Source: Carposina sasakii (taxonomy: Eukaryota > Arthropoda > Insecta > Lepidoptera > Carposinidae). Taken from it: a stretch of DNA of 64,000 nt. The notes under the pieces are model-generated. The model worked only from the letters and a program-made list of their open reading frames with translations. It did not search any database and had not been told where the DNA came from. Of the stretch, positions 46,951 to 57,468 are shown one piece after another (the stretch's first letter is position 1; every line of letters starts with the position of its first letter). Both the position numbers and the translations under genes were made by a program. The stretch spans positions 3,975,501-4,039,500 of the forward strand of contig CP053159.1 of NCBI GenBank assembly GCA_014607495.2, written 5' to 3'.

Positions 46951-48322
46951 GACTTATATGCCACCTTTTCGACAAAGCCAAGATACATTTTTTAAACCCA
47001 AACCGAGGATTACGCTTTTCAAGTACACAACGCTCTTCCGATGAAATTCGATAGATTGGACATTTCCTGTAAAAGGAAATGAAAGAGGAAATGTTCTGCT
47101 CGACCTCGATTAAAAATGTCTAAAATTCACTTTTCAATTTCCACAATGCTTTTTTAGAAAATTTTACAACCTTTTGTAATTTCAGGTTTAAATTTTGATA
47201 AGACTTCTTGCAAATTGTATATCATATACATAATTACCACAGTTATATAAAAGGGGTACAAGTGAACCTATATAAACATAACTATTTTAGACAAAATTTA
47301 TAAACTTAAACCGTATGTATTACATTTCAGCTTAAAGATATATTTGTCGTGCTATATTTTTAGCGCTGATACTAAACCTAAGGTCTCAAGCAATAGTTTT
47401 ATTTATTAAAAAAATTTGATTTGCTAATTGATTGATAATTAAATAGATAAATTAATAATTATTTAATGAAGTAATTGTCAGATATAAAACCAATGATGAT
47501 GAACCTATTCATACTCAATACAAGCTCAGCTTAATGAAACTCGGGACATTTATCGAGCATTTAGTAGTATTAGTATTTGAATAGTTACGTATAAGGTAGA
47601 GTCTATCTTTTAAGAAAGTTAAATAGGAGTATACCAGGGCTTAAGTAAAGGTCCGCCAGCAGTAAGACGGCTTAGCGGGTCACGGAGGGATCGCGCCCAC
47701 TCTGATCCTCCAACACACTCTAGACGATATTCATTTGTAAAAGGGTCCTTGCTGTTCCTCACAAACCTGTCGGGCTTGTAATTCCGTTAGTTGCTTTGAA
47801 ATTATTTGTCCTTGTTTTGTAATTAGCTTTTTGACAGTTAGGTTTGAAACCGGATAGTTTTTAATCGCATTCAAAAAAAAGGAAGACCTTATAATTAGAT
47901 ACAATTAATGAAGAAAGTGAAATGTGAATATGTCATTTGCAGACGTGTGCCTGATATTCATTTTACGGGCTTGACTAAGGAATAAATCAGTAAATAAATT
48001 CATATGGATTGGCCTTCCACTCATTTCCGCTTTTGAAACTCTTCTGAGCCATAATCATTAGAGGCGACCGGAGAAACACAATTAAAGCATAGTAAATCCT
48101 GGGGACCAATCAAGACGTGTTAAAGTATTTTAATACAATGTGAAGTATGAAAGTTACGCTTGATATTAAATCATACCATCATAACATTTTGTTAAGTTAA
48201 CTCAGACTTTATAATTTTTAGTAAGACCCACCTAACCTACTTAGCCTGATTTTGACATCAATCTTAACTGATGATTCACCAATGTGACAACTCACGGTAT
48301 TTACGCAGCCAAATGATACCCA

Positions 48323-48503
48323 AAATGTCCCTGCTATGCTAAACGAGGCTGTGGGATACCCTTTATGATCCCTTTATTATTAGCATAGTTTTAAGTCATA
48401 TTTATTTGTTACTATAAATTTCGCTGTTAGTCCTCCTAAAAAACAATAAATAAATAAATAAATGATAGTTCTGACTACCCCATCTTAGGAACTCAGCCGT
48501 GTA
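48323..48503 (-). repeat. Family B copy split by a short insertion
   Basis: 48323-48372 (ccctgctatgctaaacgagg, ctgtgggatacc) and 48465-48503 (gttctgactaccccatctta, ggaactcagccgtgtat) are parts of one reversed copy. About 95 bases ending in an (aaat)n run separate them. Confidence 0.65.
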
Positions 48504-49559
48504 TATGATACCTACCAATTTAAGATATGTAGTTTAATTAGTCGTCTAGAATTCCGTGACAGATTAAGTGCTAAAAGTTTTCTAGAACAAATTGAGCTGA
48601 ATGTGGTACAAAACATGCCAAAGCGGGCTAACACCAATTATCTAAACGTAGTTTTAATTCCGCTAGCATTAATTGCTTACAGCTAGACTCATATAAGTTT
48701 AATTGCAAAAAATAAATGTCGGTTTTACTCTCGATGAATTCTCTTTATTTTATGTAAAAAAAGAGTTGAAGTTAATTTTATAAAATTTATAGCACGATGG
48801 CGACCTTATATTTTATAGAGATTTTTCAAGTAAGTAGGTAATTACTAGATAATTCTAAAAATCTTAGTACCTACGTAACTAAACAATATGACCTGTTAAG
48901 ATCAAGTTGTTCAAAATCGCTAATTATATAAACATTTCAATAAGCATACGACTACAGTTTAATAAAATCATTAAAACACAATTAGGGAATAAACCTAAAT
49001 CAAAATTAAACCAGTTTTAGTCCGTGTTCTGTAATAATAAGAATTTGCTAATTTCAAAATTACTACAAGACAAGACTATATAAAAAGGAAGAAATAGTTA
49101 TTGACATTATTTTTTGAGGGGAAGTGGGGCCAAAATGTAACATGCGTCATTTATTTTGAAAATTTTTCAACATGAATATACATAATTAATAAATCTTTCA
49201 ACTGGTGCCTATAAATTCAATTCTTAAGTGCTAAAGTGCTAAGACAAGCAAGCAAATATCATAATTAGGATTAAAATTGTACTTACGGCAATCGTAGTCC
49301 GATCGCTAAGAACAATAAAAAAAAACAGAACCAATTTAAGAAACAAAAAAATCACAAAACCATAAAGAACAGTTCTCGTACGTACACAATACGATTACTT
49401 TTCTCACAACATAAAACGGAACTAAACTATTATAACTACCACAAAATGAACTTCACAGGACTAGCGCAACTTGCAAATGCACAAAAATTTGCTGTTCACA
49501 CAGTTTTTTAAGGTTGCATTGTATTTTTTTAGGTTGTCTTAGTTTGGCAGGTAATGCAA

Positions 49560-50070
49560 GCAAGGGTTTACACGTGAGCAAGGAATGCGCCGGTCGCGCG
49601 CCGCCGGGCCGGTGCTTGCCCGTGCTACTGTCAAACCAGCTGGTCAGAACTCAGACCCTCTAGCGGACGAAGCTCGTAACCGCGGCTGCGCGACAAAGGA
49701 TGTAAGTTATTAATTTCAAGTTTTGAGGGCACAGTTTAGTTGAGTTTTGTGTAAGTAAAGTTTATTGTGCTATATTGGATATTTAATTTTATAATATTTA
49801 AATATGATTCGTTATGTTATTTTTTTTATAAAAATCAATCTTTTAATAAGTATATTTACAATCATTCTTATCTGAAACATAGTTTAAAAAGTATATTTTT
49901 TATTTCTTTCAAGAATATTTTTATTATTATAACTCAATAGAGTGTTAAAAAAATGCCATAAACGGATGTATTCGCTTCCGTCACTAACTCGAATGGAATC
50001 GCGTCATGGCGGCGCTGGGGTGGGAGGATATTGACTCGCGACGCCGCGACTGCGCATGTACCGAACCATG
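49560..50070. promoter_or_regulatory. GC/CpG-rich island in intron 1, possible alternative promoter
   Basis: Two CpG-rich patches (49570-49700 with cgccggtcgcgcgccgccgg, and 49990-50065 with catggcggcgctgggg and cgcgacgccgcgactgcgc) stand out from AT-rich sequence. On the plus strand the first ends in ggat-gtaagttatt, a donor-like site. This could be a non-coding first exon or promoter. No transcript evidence is available here. Confidence 0.35.
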
Positions 50071-50128
50071 TGTTACTGTTTTCAACCTCAAAATAATACC
50101 GCAAAAGGGAATTATCAAAACGACACTG

Positions 50129-50534
50129 TTTTATGTGATGAGTAGCGAAAACACTTTGAATTATTAATACTTTTAATTTAATATTATTTTTACAAGATTT
50201 TAGGAGTTGGATTTGGAATCGAAGTTGGTATCGAACTGTGCTGAGGAATGGGTGCCGGGATTATTTATACACGAGAGTTTCGGGAAGGGAGGGTTGGAAA
50301 GGATTCTGGGAACAAAACAATTTTACGCTAAAACTATTTTAAAACTATTCATTCACTAATAAATCTTTCCTTGGCACGGTGTGACTTTGTATTCTTCGTG
50401 GCGTATTGTGTCTTTGGTCGTGTCAGGAACATGTGTCCGGTTTGTATTGCTTTTTGTAAAGCTTTATCTTTAGGCGCGGCGTGGTGCCATCCCTTCGTTA
50501 GTCATGCTGGAGCACACGTGTCTAACACGTAACA
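50129..50534 (-). repeat. Gypsy 3' LTR
   Basis: 406 bases. On the minus strand it starts TGTTACGTGTTAGACACG and ends CATCACATAAAA. It has the same length as 57063-57468 and no difference was seen when read side by side. Confidence 0.95.
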
Positions 50535-51878
50535 CCTCCCCCCTTAGAACAAAGATTGGGCGGCGCCCAATGTTTGTGGGGAAGCGGCGCGGGCGACTAC
50601 GGCTGCAGTGTCGTCGTCGTCAGACTCGTCCTCGGTGACGGTGGACATAGGAATCGCTATATAGCTTCGATGGATGTGTCTCGATGATGTGCTTCTGGAC
50701 GGTTGGCAATTCCGTCTTGATTATCCTTTTTTTTTCAGGAAAGTATTTCTTTGCGCAGGAAAGGTTGTAGCAACGCAGGATTCATCTCGTAGGTTGGTCG
50801 TGCTTGGAAGTAGTAGTAGTAGTAGTTGTAGACAGGCAGACTGCAGACCCAGCATTGTGTGTCGATGTTCTTACAGCTCGTCGTGACGATGAAGATCTGC
50901 CTTGTGGAATTTGTGGCCAAATACGTATGCTCAGGGAGGATAGTGGAGTAAAGGGAGGATTTGGGATGAGGTATTGAGATTGAGTACAGTCGGAATAAGG
51001 TGTTTTTATCATTCTTGACCAAGGGGAAATTAAGTACCTAGCCTAGTGAGTAGGTAGCCTGTTCATATAGATATAAGAAGCTAGAGTAGCAGGATCTAAT
51101 ATTTTGTGTATGTTAGACATGGGGGACTAGGAGGACTAAAATATCAGTGCGCATATGACTGGATGAAAGGAGGAGTCTTGAAATAATCTTTCAATTGTAA
51201 TTATTGAAGGGTGAGCAGACCCTAATTTGATCAAGAGAATAGAGCTTAGAATATCATCTAGTTCGGGTTCGAGAGCCCCACCGATTCTAAAAATTTTTAA
51301 TAGAAATATGAAAATATAATCTAAAATATTCATTGAATTTAAGTATTTCAATTTTATTCTATTTACCAACCAACGAGCTAATTCAAGACAGAGCCTAGGC
51401 TATCGAAACTTCTCGTTTGGATCTAGATTTAGAGTTATAAGAAGCAAGTTTAACTTAATGAAAGAGCTAGTTCACCGGCAACCACGGTTGCGGCGCACCT
51501 GAAATGTTACAAATTGTCTATAAACGTTTTAATTATTCCTACGCTTTTGTAATACCTTATTAATAGCTTATGTGTATATATTTGATAGCATACTATATAA
51601 AAGAAACGTAACAATAGAGCTAACAAAACTATAATATTATGGATTTTGCTTATTAGTATCGAATACTTGTAATTTAGACATATTATTATTTGATAGAGGT
51701 TGATTAGAGATAGTGTCAGCGAAGGTATCCCGGAAGATATATGCATATTCACACTGAGATCGATTTAGACAAAATTTTATTACTAGGAATTAATATACAT
51801 AATTCTAATATAAATAATAATTAAACCTAAGATGGCTAGTAACTGAATAACCTAACTTATTTTAATTGTTTATTTTTC
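50535..51878 (-). other. Gypsy 3' non-coding region and polypurine tract
   Basis: About 1.3 kb between the pol stop and the 3' LTR. The minus-strand sequence aaggggggagg (50545-50535) touches the LTR and is the plus-strand primer for DNA synthesis. No envelope-like frame is present: short frames here lack signal peptide, furin site and membrane anchor in the right order. An (AGT)n stretch is at about 50808-50826. Confidence 0.8.
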
Positions 51879-54269
51879 TTAATTATTTACAGATTGAAGG
51901 GCATCATACTCGTATGATGTTGCGTGCAATGGACGTAAGCGATTTCCTTGCACCAATTGAGTTTTCGCACCTTTCTTAATCATATAGTTTTCGTTAAAAC
52001 CTTTCCTAATTATGTCGTAAGGACCTTCCCATTTACTGTCTAAATTATTCGGGTTTGGAATACGCATCATTACTTTATCTCCTACACTAAAATCGGCGAT
52101 ATTTTTTATTTGTTGGTCATAACGTTCCTTAGCCTTTTCCTTCATTGACTTTACATTGTTAGATGCAATTTCGCGAGCAATTTTCAGTCTTTCATTTAGG
52201 TCGCGTAAATAATCGTGAGTGGTATAGTCTTCGCTACTGTCTTTAGCTGCATAGAGAAGACGGGGTTTGTAACCGAATAAAAGTTCATGAGGCGTATAAC
52301 CTGTACTCTGATTCAAAGAGGTATTATGACACATGATTGCAACCGGGATAATTTGATCCCAGTTGCTTTTGTTTCGCTGGTGATACATTCTGACGTGATC
52401 GCGAAGAACAGCGTGGAATCGTTCTAAGGAACCGTTTGTTTCAGGATGATAAGCTGTACTGAAAGTATGTTTAGTCCCTAGAAGTTTCATGAGTTGCTTA
52501 ATGACGCTGTTTACAAATTCACCGCCTTGGTCGGAATGAAAACGTTTAGGTATACCAAAGTGTTGACAGAAAATCATTAGAGACTTGGCTACCGTGATTG
52601 CTTGTTTATCTGGAATGGGGTAAGCCTGCACGAATCTAGTAAGATCATCTTGTAAAGTAAGAACATACTTATTAGAATCACCTGTGATGTCGGAATATGA
52701 CACTAAGTCAATAGTTACACGCTCAAAAGGCTCTATAGACATAGATGTAACGACCATCGGTGCCTTATAAGTTTTTCTTTGAATCTTATTCCGTTGGCAT
52801 ATTAGACAGTTTTCAACATAGGTTTTAATTTCATCTGACATGCCCTTCCAAAAATAATTTTCACGGATTTTACGTGTAGTTTCTACTATTCCCCTATGTC
52901 CTGAAAGCGGTTCGTCGTGAAATGTTTTCAAAATGTTTGGGATTTCATCTCGACAAGGATACTTGACTTTACTCTGACAGATTGTAATTTCACACTCGTA
53001 CGCATCTGCTAAGTATGCCGTTATTAGCGCTTGCTGGTTTCCTACCATCTTACAAGTGATATCGTTTTTGAGTTCAGGGACACAAAGTGATGTAAGCTTA
53101 AAATTGTGTAAACAGGATAAGAGGATCTTGAAATAACTTTCTGAATCCCACGGGTCAAAGTGAGTGGGTCGAGTGATACCAAAAATTATGTTTTGTTTTT
53201 TATCTGAAACTAATAAATCTGTCTGGTAAAGTGATTTGGGTTTCTCAATATATGGTTCAACTTGTGAACAAGTGCTAATCGCTTCGTGAAACATGTTGTT
53301 CTTATCTGAAAACTGTGCTGAAGTGGGAATCAGAATATTTTTGTGACGATAGTCTAATAGGTTATCGACTGAAATTTTAAGATTCGGAGTGTTAAATCCT
53401 TCCAAAGGAGTTTGAAGAAAATGTTCATAATTAAGTTGTAGATACTCATTTTCTGAATCCGAGTTGTGGTTTATTTCGACTGTTGCAGTATTAATTACAG
53501 GAGGGCGAGAAAGTGCGTCGGCATTCGTATTAGTTTTCCCTGTTTTGTACACTATTTCGTAGTCAAACTCTTCGAGCCTTAACCTCCATCGAACAAGGCG
53601 ACTACCTGGATCTTTCACTGAAAACAACCATGTGAGAGGTTTATGATCAGTAACTATCTTGAATTTCTGGCCGAATAGATAAGGGCGGAAATGTTTTACT
53701 GCCCATACTATTGCAAGTAACTCGCGCTCTATTGTAGAATAGTTGGATTCTGCTTGATTCAATGTACGGGAAGCGTATCCAATTGGAAGATCTGAACCTA
53801 TCTCGCCTTGCGAAAGAATCGCGCCTATCGCGTGAATTGAAGCATCTGTAGTGAGAATAAACTCCTTACTAAAATCAGGGTATTGTAATATTGGAGCTTT
53901 TGTGAGAATATTCTTACAAGAGTCAAAAGCGTCTTGCTGCTCGGCGCCCCATATGAAATTAATGTCTTTTTTCAATAGGCTCGTCATAGGCTTTGTTATT
54001 TTACTGAAATTTGGAATAAAGCGGCGATAATAGCCTGCCAGGCCTAGAAAGGACTTAATGTCTTTGCACGAATTTGGAGTTGGAAAATCTAATACAGCCT
54101 TAACTTTGTCGGGATTTGGTTTGACACCGTCGGAAGTTATAATATGTCCTAAGTAAGCAACCTCTTTTCGCATGAACTCACATTTATCAGGCTGGATTTT
54201 CAGACCGTATTGTTTCAGACGTTTGAAGACTTCAGTGAGCTTCTGTTCATGTTCTTCAATGCTAGGCAA
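51879..54269 (-). CDS. Gypsy pol, 3' part: end of RT, RNase H, integrase
   Basis: 796 codons, frame-shifted relative to the upstream pol frame. The RT thumb/connection comes first ([31 protein letters not shown]). RNase H has D142 ([10 protein letters not shown]), E183, D208 (TDHKPL) and D251 (NADALSR). The integrase has a zinc-binding HHCC (H451, H458, C488, C491) and a catalytic D521, D580, E616 triad with the usual 35-residue gap between the last two. A C-terminal GPY-type segment ([11 protein letters not shown]) follows. The integrase inserts the cDNA into the host genome. The part is uninterrupted. The first residues should be fused to the YLDD end of the preceding frame; the junction has lost phase. 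Confidence 0.93.
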   Translation of the reverse strand: MPSIEEHEQKLTEVFKRLKQYGLKIQPDKCEFMRKEVAYLGHIITSDGVKPNPDKVKAVLDFPTPNSCKDIKSFLGLAGYYRRFIPNFSKITKPMTSLLKKDINFIWGAEQQDAFDSCKNILTKAPILQYPDFSKEFILTTDASIHAIGAILSQGEIGSDLPIGYASRTLNQAESNYSTIERELLAIVWAVKHFRPYLFGQKFKIVTDHKPLTWLFSVKDPGSRLVRWRLRLEEFDYEIVYKTGKTNTNADALSRPPVINTATVEINHNSDSENEYLQLNYEHFLQTPLEGFNTPNLKISVDNLLDYRHKNILIPTSAQFSDKNNMFHEAISTCSQVEPYIEKPKSLYQTDLLVSDKKQNIIFGITRPTHFDPWDSESYFKILLSCLHNFKLTSLCVPELKNDITCKMVGNQQALITAYLADAYECEITICQSKVKYPCRDEIPNILKTFHDEPLSGHRGIVETTRKIRENYFWKGMSDEIKTYVENCLICQRNKIQRKTYKAPMVVTSMSIEPFERVTIDLVSYSDITGDSNKYVLTLQDDLTRFVQAYPIPDKQAITVAKSLMIFCQHFGIPKRFHSDQGGEFVNSVIKQLMKLLGTKHTFSTAYHPETNGSLERFHAVLRDHVRMYHQRNKSNWDQIIPVAIMCHNTSLNQSTGYTPHELLFGYKPRLLYAAKDSSEDYTTHDYLRDLNERLKIAREIASNNVKSMKEKAKERYDQQIKNIADFSVGDKVMMRIPNPNNLDSKWEGPYDIIRKGFNENYMIKKGAKTQLVQGNRLRPLHATSYEYDALQSVNN

Positions 54270-55620
54270 AGACTACAATGTCGTCTAAATAAACAAAGCA
54301 TCTTTCGCCTTGTAGCCCATAAAGAATGCTGTCCATGGTGCGTTGAAATGTCGCTGGAGCATTTTTGAGGCCAAATGGCATCCTGAGAAATTCGTAGTGG
54401 CCAAATGGAGTGTTGAATGCGGTTTTAGAAATATCTTTTGGATCTACTTCAATTTGATGAAAACCTGAAGCCAAATCTAACGTACTAAAATACTTAGAAT
54501 GTCCTAACTTATCTAGAATATCGTTTATATTTGGCAGTGGATAGCTATCGCCGATAGTGACTTCGTTCAGTTTCCTATAATCAACTACCATGCGCCATTT
54601 GCGTTTGCCAGAGGCATCTAATTTCTTAGGGACAATCCATATGGGACTTGTCCAGGGTGAAATACTAGGTCTAATTATATTTTGATCTAAGAGCTTTTGA
54701 ACCTGGGATTTTACTTCTTGCTCATGCACATGAGGGAGTCTGTAAGTTTTGGAGTGAATTGGAGTTTCAGAAGTGGTCTGAATTTTGTGTTTAGAGTGGC
54801 TTGTGAACGTAAGAGGGTCCCCTTCTAAATAAAATATATCACTAAACTGACTGATAATTTTATGTAAAGAATTATTTTCCTCTTCATTCAAGTGCTCTCG
54901 CCGAGTTAATTTGTAGACCTGATCTCGTCTGTCGGTCAATGTTGTAGCCACAGAATGTATCTTGTGTACTTCGTCTTTAACTGACTGTTCCTCAAACCTG
55001 CTTACATGAATTTCAGGAATTGAAATAACTTTGTTTTCGTTGGTTGTATTAACACAAGTGGTCACGAAAGTGTGATTGATTATACTTACTAGAGCGTGTG
55101 GAATTACGATACCGTTTTCTATCGTTTGTTTTTCTACCAGTGCTTGGCCTGACTCAATATCTCTAGTGAAGCAAGTAATAACTGTTTCTGAACGTTGCCC
55201 TACAAAATGCTTACTATCATCCTTTATTTTATATTCGTCTCCAAAGTGAAAAAGTCTATAGTTCCTAGTAGCAATGCACATCGTTTTCGAGGCGAGGTAA
55301 ATACTGACACCTGACTTAAACATAAAGTCTAGACCAAGAATACCATCGGCTTCAATATGCAAGTCTGCTATATGGAAAGTATGTTTTTGGAAATCGTCAA
55401 GTGATAGTTCTGCTGTACCATGACTTCTAATTGGATTTTCTTTACCAGAAACGCCTACAATTGACACGATATTCGATATATCTAACGGATTACTGCCTAT
55501 TTTATCCTTGCAAAGTACGGAAATAGGAGCTCCTGTATCAATTAATAGCGTTACAGGCTGACCATCAATATGAAATTTACAGTACAATAATTCTTCAGGA
55601 GGGACGTTGAGAAATGACAT
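54262..55620 (-). pseudogene. Gypsy pol, 5' part: protease and RT, frameshifted at its end
   Basis: From the ATG at 55620: an aspartic protease with [10 protein letters not shown] (Asp28), then RT with [47 protein letters not shown] and catalytic YLDD at 444-447. The frame ends in a TAG five residues after YLDD; the rest of RT continues in another frame from 54269. Family members read straight through here, so one or two bases were gained or lost. The same frame is open upstream of the ATG to about 56065, overlapping gag by about 160 bases in -1 phase, so pol is probably made by frameshifting and the ATG is not its true start. The linker (about 55655-55710) is an [16 protein letters not shown] repeat. 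Confidence 0.9.
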
Positions 55621-55904
55621 CTGTACGAGTTTTGGTTCAGAATTTTGTTTAGACTTACATTTGTAATAAGATTTGGACTTTGATTTAGATTTAGGTTTCG
55701 ATTTCGATTTAGATTTAAGCTTAGATTCAGTGTATGCGGAAGATTCGGTGAATTTAGTAGTAGTGCGACAGCCAAGAGTTTGGGGCTGGTTACCCTGTTC
55801 GTAGGCTGATGGAGTTTGCGTGGAGGCATCACGGGTTTGTCTGCGATAGACTGCGTTAACCTGCGTAGACGCCTCGCATGTCGTTTTCCGGGAATTTGAT
55901 ACAT

Positions 55905-56876
55905 TTATTCTAATTGGAGCCCTTCGAGGCCTGAGGTATATTCCAATTCGTTGCTCTGAGTCTGGTTCGACTGAATCGACTGATAATGGGCTAAAGCGGT
56001 TTCCATCGAATCGCCCTTTTCGATGGCCGCTTGCGAGTTTAAATGATTGACTTGAACAGGTTTTGATGAATTTTCGTTATTTTTATTATTATTGTATGCC
56101 CTTTTTCGACATTCTGTAATTATGTGACCGGGATTTTTGCAGTAGTTGCAAAATTTAGTATTAAACGACGTGAGCTGCGGGTATGGCGGTCTAATATGTA
56201 CCGGGTGTGTCGGCCTAAAAAACCTATTTGGGTTTTGGACAATAGAATTAAGCGGACGAGGGTTCGATTGTCTTGGCTGGCTGGTTCGAATTAGCTGTTG
56301 CCTAGTATTATTCATAGCACGGACTTTCTCTTCCTGAATGGCGAACTTTCCTGCATCCGAAAGTATTTTGAACTCTTTAGTTCGAAGCATAGACCCGATG
56401 TCGCTAGCTAAACCGTTAACGAATACACTCAGCGCGGTTTCTTCCACACCAAGTTTTCTGCCCTGAAGTTATTCGTCTGTCACTTCTGCAGTTAATTTTT
56501 CGATTATTCTGCTTCTAAGCAAGTCGACTCTATGAAAATATTCAGTAATGGACTCTCGTTCCTTTTGGAACATAGACTGAAGTTCTAAGCATAGGTGAGG
56601 TATGGTTTTAACATTAGAAAATTTCTCAATAAGGTATGACTGCAACGTATTCCATGAATCAAATTGCCTTGCATGTACGTCTGCAGCAAAAGGGCCATTA
56701 ATTTTATTAAGAGTATATATGAGCAAAATATGTTGATCCGTTGGTGTCGCTAATTGAAACGCAGCAGTACAAGATCTTACAAATCTGTACACCTGAGAGT
56801 TTTGGGCAGTATCGAACTCTGGGATTAGTTTAATAAGAGTTTCGAGAGAAAGAGATTGAGACGTAGTTTTAGGCAT
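55905..56876 (-). pseudogene. Gypsy gag with an internal stop
   Basis: The frame begins at ATG 56876 (MPKTTSQSLSLETLIKLIPE) and holds a capsid-like region with the retroviral-type FDSWNTLQSYLIEKF and ERESITEYFHRV segments. It meets TAA at 56471-56469 after 135 residues, then continues in the same frame from 56468 to the stop at 55905. The second part carries more capsid sequence (ALSVFVNGLASDI) and one CCHC zinc knuckle (C100, C103, H108 and C113, counted from 56447), followed by Asn-rich linkers. A single base change explains the stop. Gag packages the element RNA in the cytoplasm. Confidence 0.9.
56013..56019 (-). promoter_or_regulatory. Candidate -1 frameshift heptamer, gypsy gag/pol
   Basis: In gag phase the codons GAA AAG GGC give A AAG GGC, which fits X XXY YYZ. 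It lies in the ~160-base gag/pol overlap, 108 bases before the gag stop, and a -1 slip enters the open pol frame. Less efficient than A- or T-rich heptamers, so moderate support. Confidence 0.45.
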
Positions 56877-57044
56877 TATGAATATTATGTATGACAGTTT
56901 AGATAAAAGAATAATAAATAGCAGGAAATAAGTGATAGGAATGGTAAAGAATTGAGCAAAGCGTTTTTAACCACTTACCACAGCAGAAGTGTGACCAGGA
57001 GCGTAACTTCAGCGTACAATTATCTATCACACACCTTACGCTAT

Positions 57045-57062
57045 CCGGAGCGACTGCGCCAA
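57045..57062 (-). promoter_or_regulatory. Gypsy primer-binding site
   Basis: Directly after the 5' LTR on the minus strand: TTGGCGCAGTCGCTCC. The TGGCGCAGTCG core is the kind of tRNA-complementary site found beside LTRs of insect gypsy elements; I believe the matching primer is a serine tRNA, as in the 17.6/297 group (not checked). The leader runs on to the gag ATG at 56876. Confidence 0.7.
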
Positions 57063-57468
57063 TTTTATGTGATGAGTAGCGAAAACACTTTGAATTATTA
57101 ATACTTTTAATTTAATATTATTTTTACAAGATTTTAGGAGTTGGATTTGGAATCGAAGTTGGTATCGAACTGTGCTGAGGAATGGGTGCCGGGATTATTT
57201 ATACACGAGAGTTTCGGGAAGGGAGGGTTGGAAAGGATTCTGGGAACAAAACAATTTTACGCTAAAACTATTTTAAAACTATTCATTCACTAATAAATCT
57301 TTCCTTGGCACGGTGTGACTTTGTATTCTTCGTGGCGTATTGTGTCTTTGGTCGTGTCAGGAACATGTGTCCGGTTTGTATTGCTTTTTGTAAAGCTTTA
57401 TCTTTAGGCGCGGCGTGGTGCCATCCCTTCGTTAGTCATGCTGGAGCACACGTGTCTAACACGTAACA
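57063..57468 (-). repeat. Gypsy 5' LTR with promoter
   Basis: 406 bases, the promoter-bearing copy because the coding strand is minus. A TATA-like box TATAAATA lies at 57203-57196 on the minus strand. It faces the same way as host-gene transcription, so it could also drive transcripts toward exon 2. Confidence 0.9.

Larger units (their letters stand above)
50129..57468 (-). mobile_element. Ty3/gypsy LTR retrotransposon, recent insertion
   Basis: 7340 bases, minus strand, inside host intron 1 and in the same sense as the gene. It has 406-bp LTRs that I find identical, a 4-base target duplication ACTG (50125-50128 and 57469-57472), a primer-binding site beside the 5' LTR, and a polypurine tract beside the 3' LTR. 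Gag and pol are present and there is no env. Two lesions are seen: an in-frame stop in gag (56469-56471) and a frameshift in RT (near 54265). With identical LTRs the insertion is very young, so the lesions are new, or arose at copying, or are sequencing errors. Confidence 0.95.

Noticed and set aside
50535..51878. Envelope gene of the gypsy element
   Set aside because: No frame of suitable length, signal peptide or membrane anchor; treated as 3' non-coding.
55551..55904. 117-codon frame between gypsy gag and pol
   Set aside because: It overlaps the true pol frame; its Asn/Leu repeat is the out-of-phase reading of the Lys-Ser linker.
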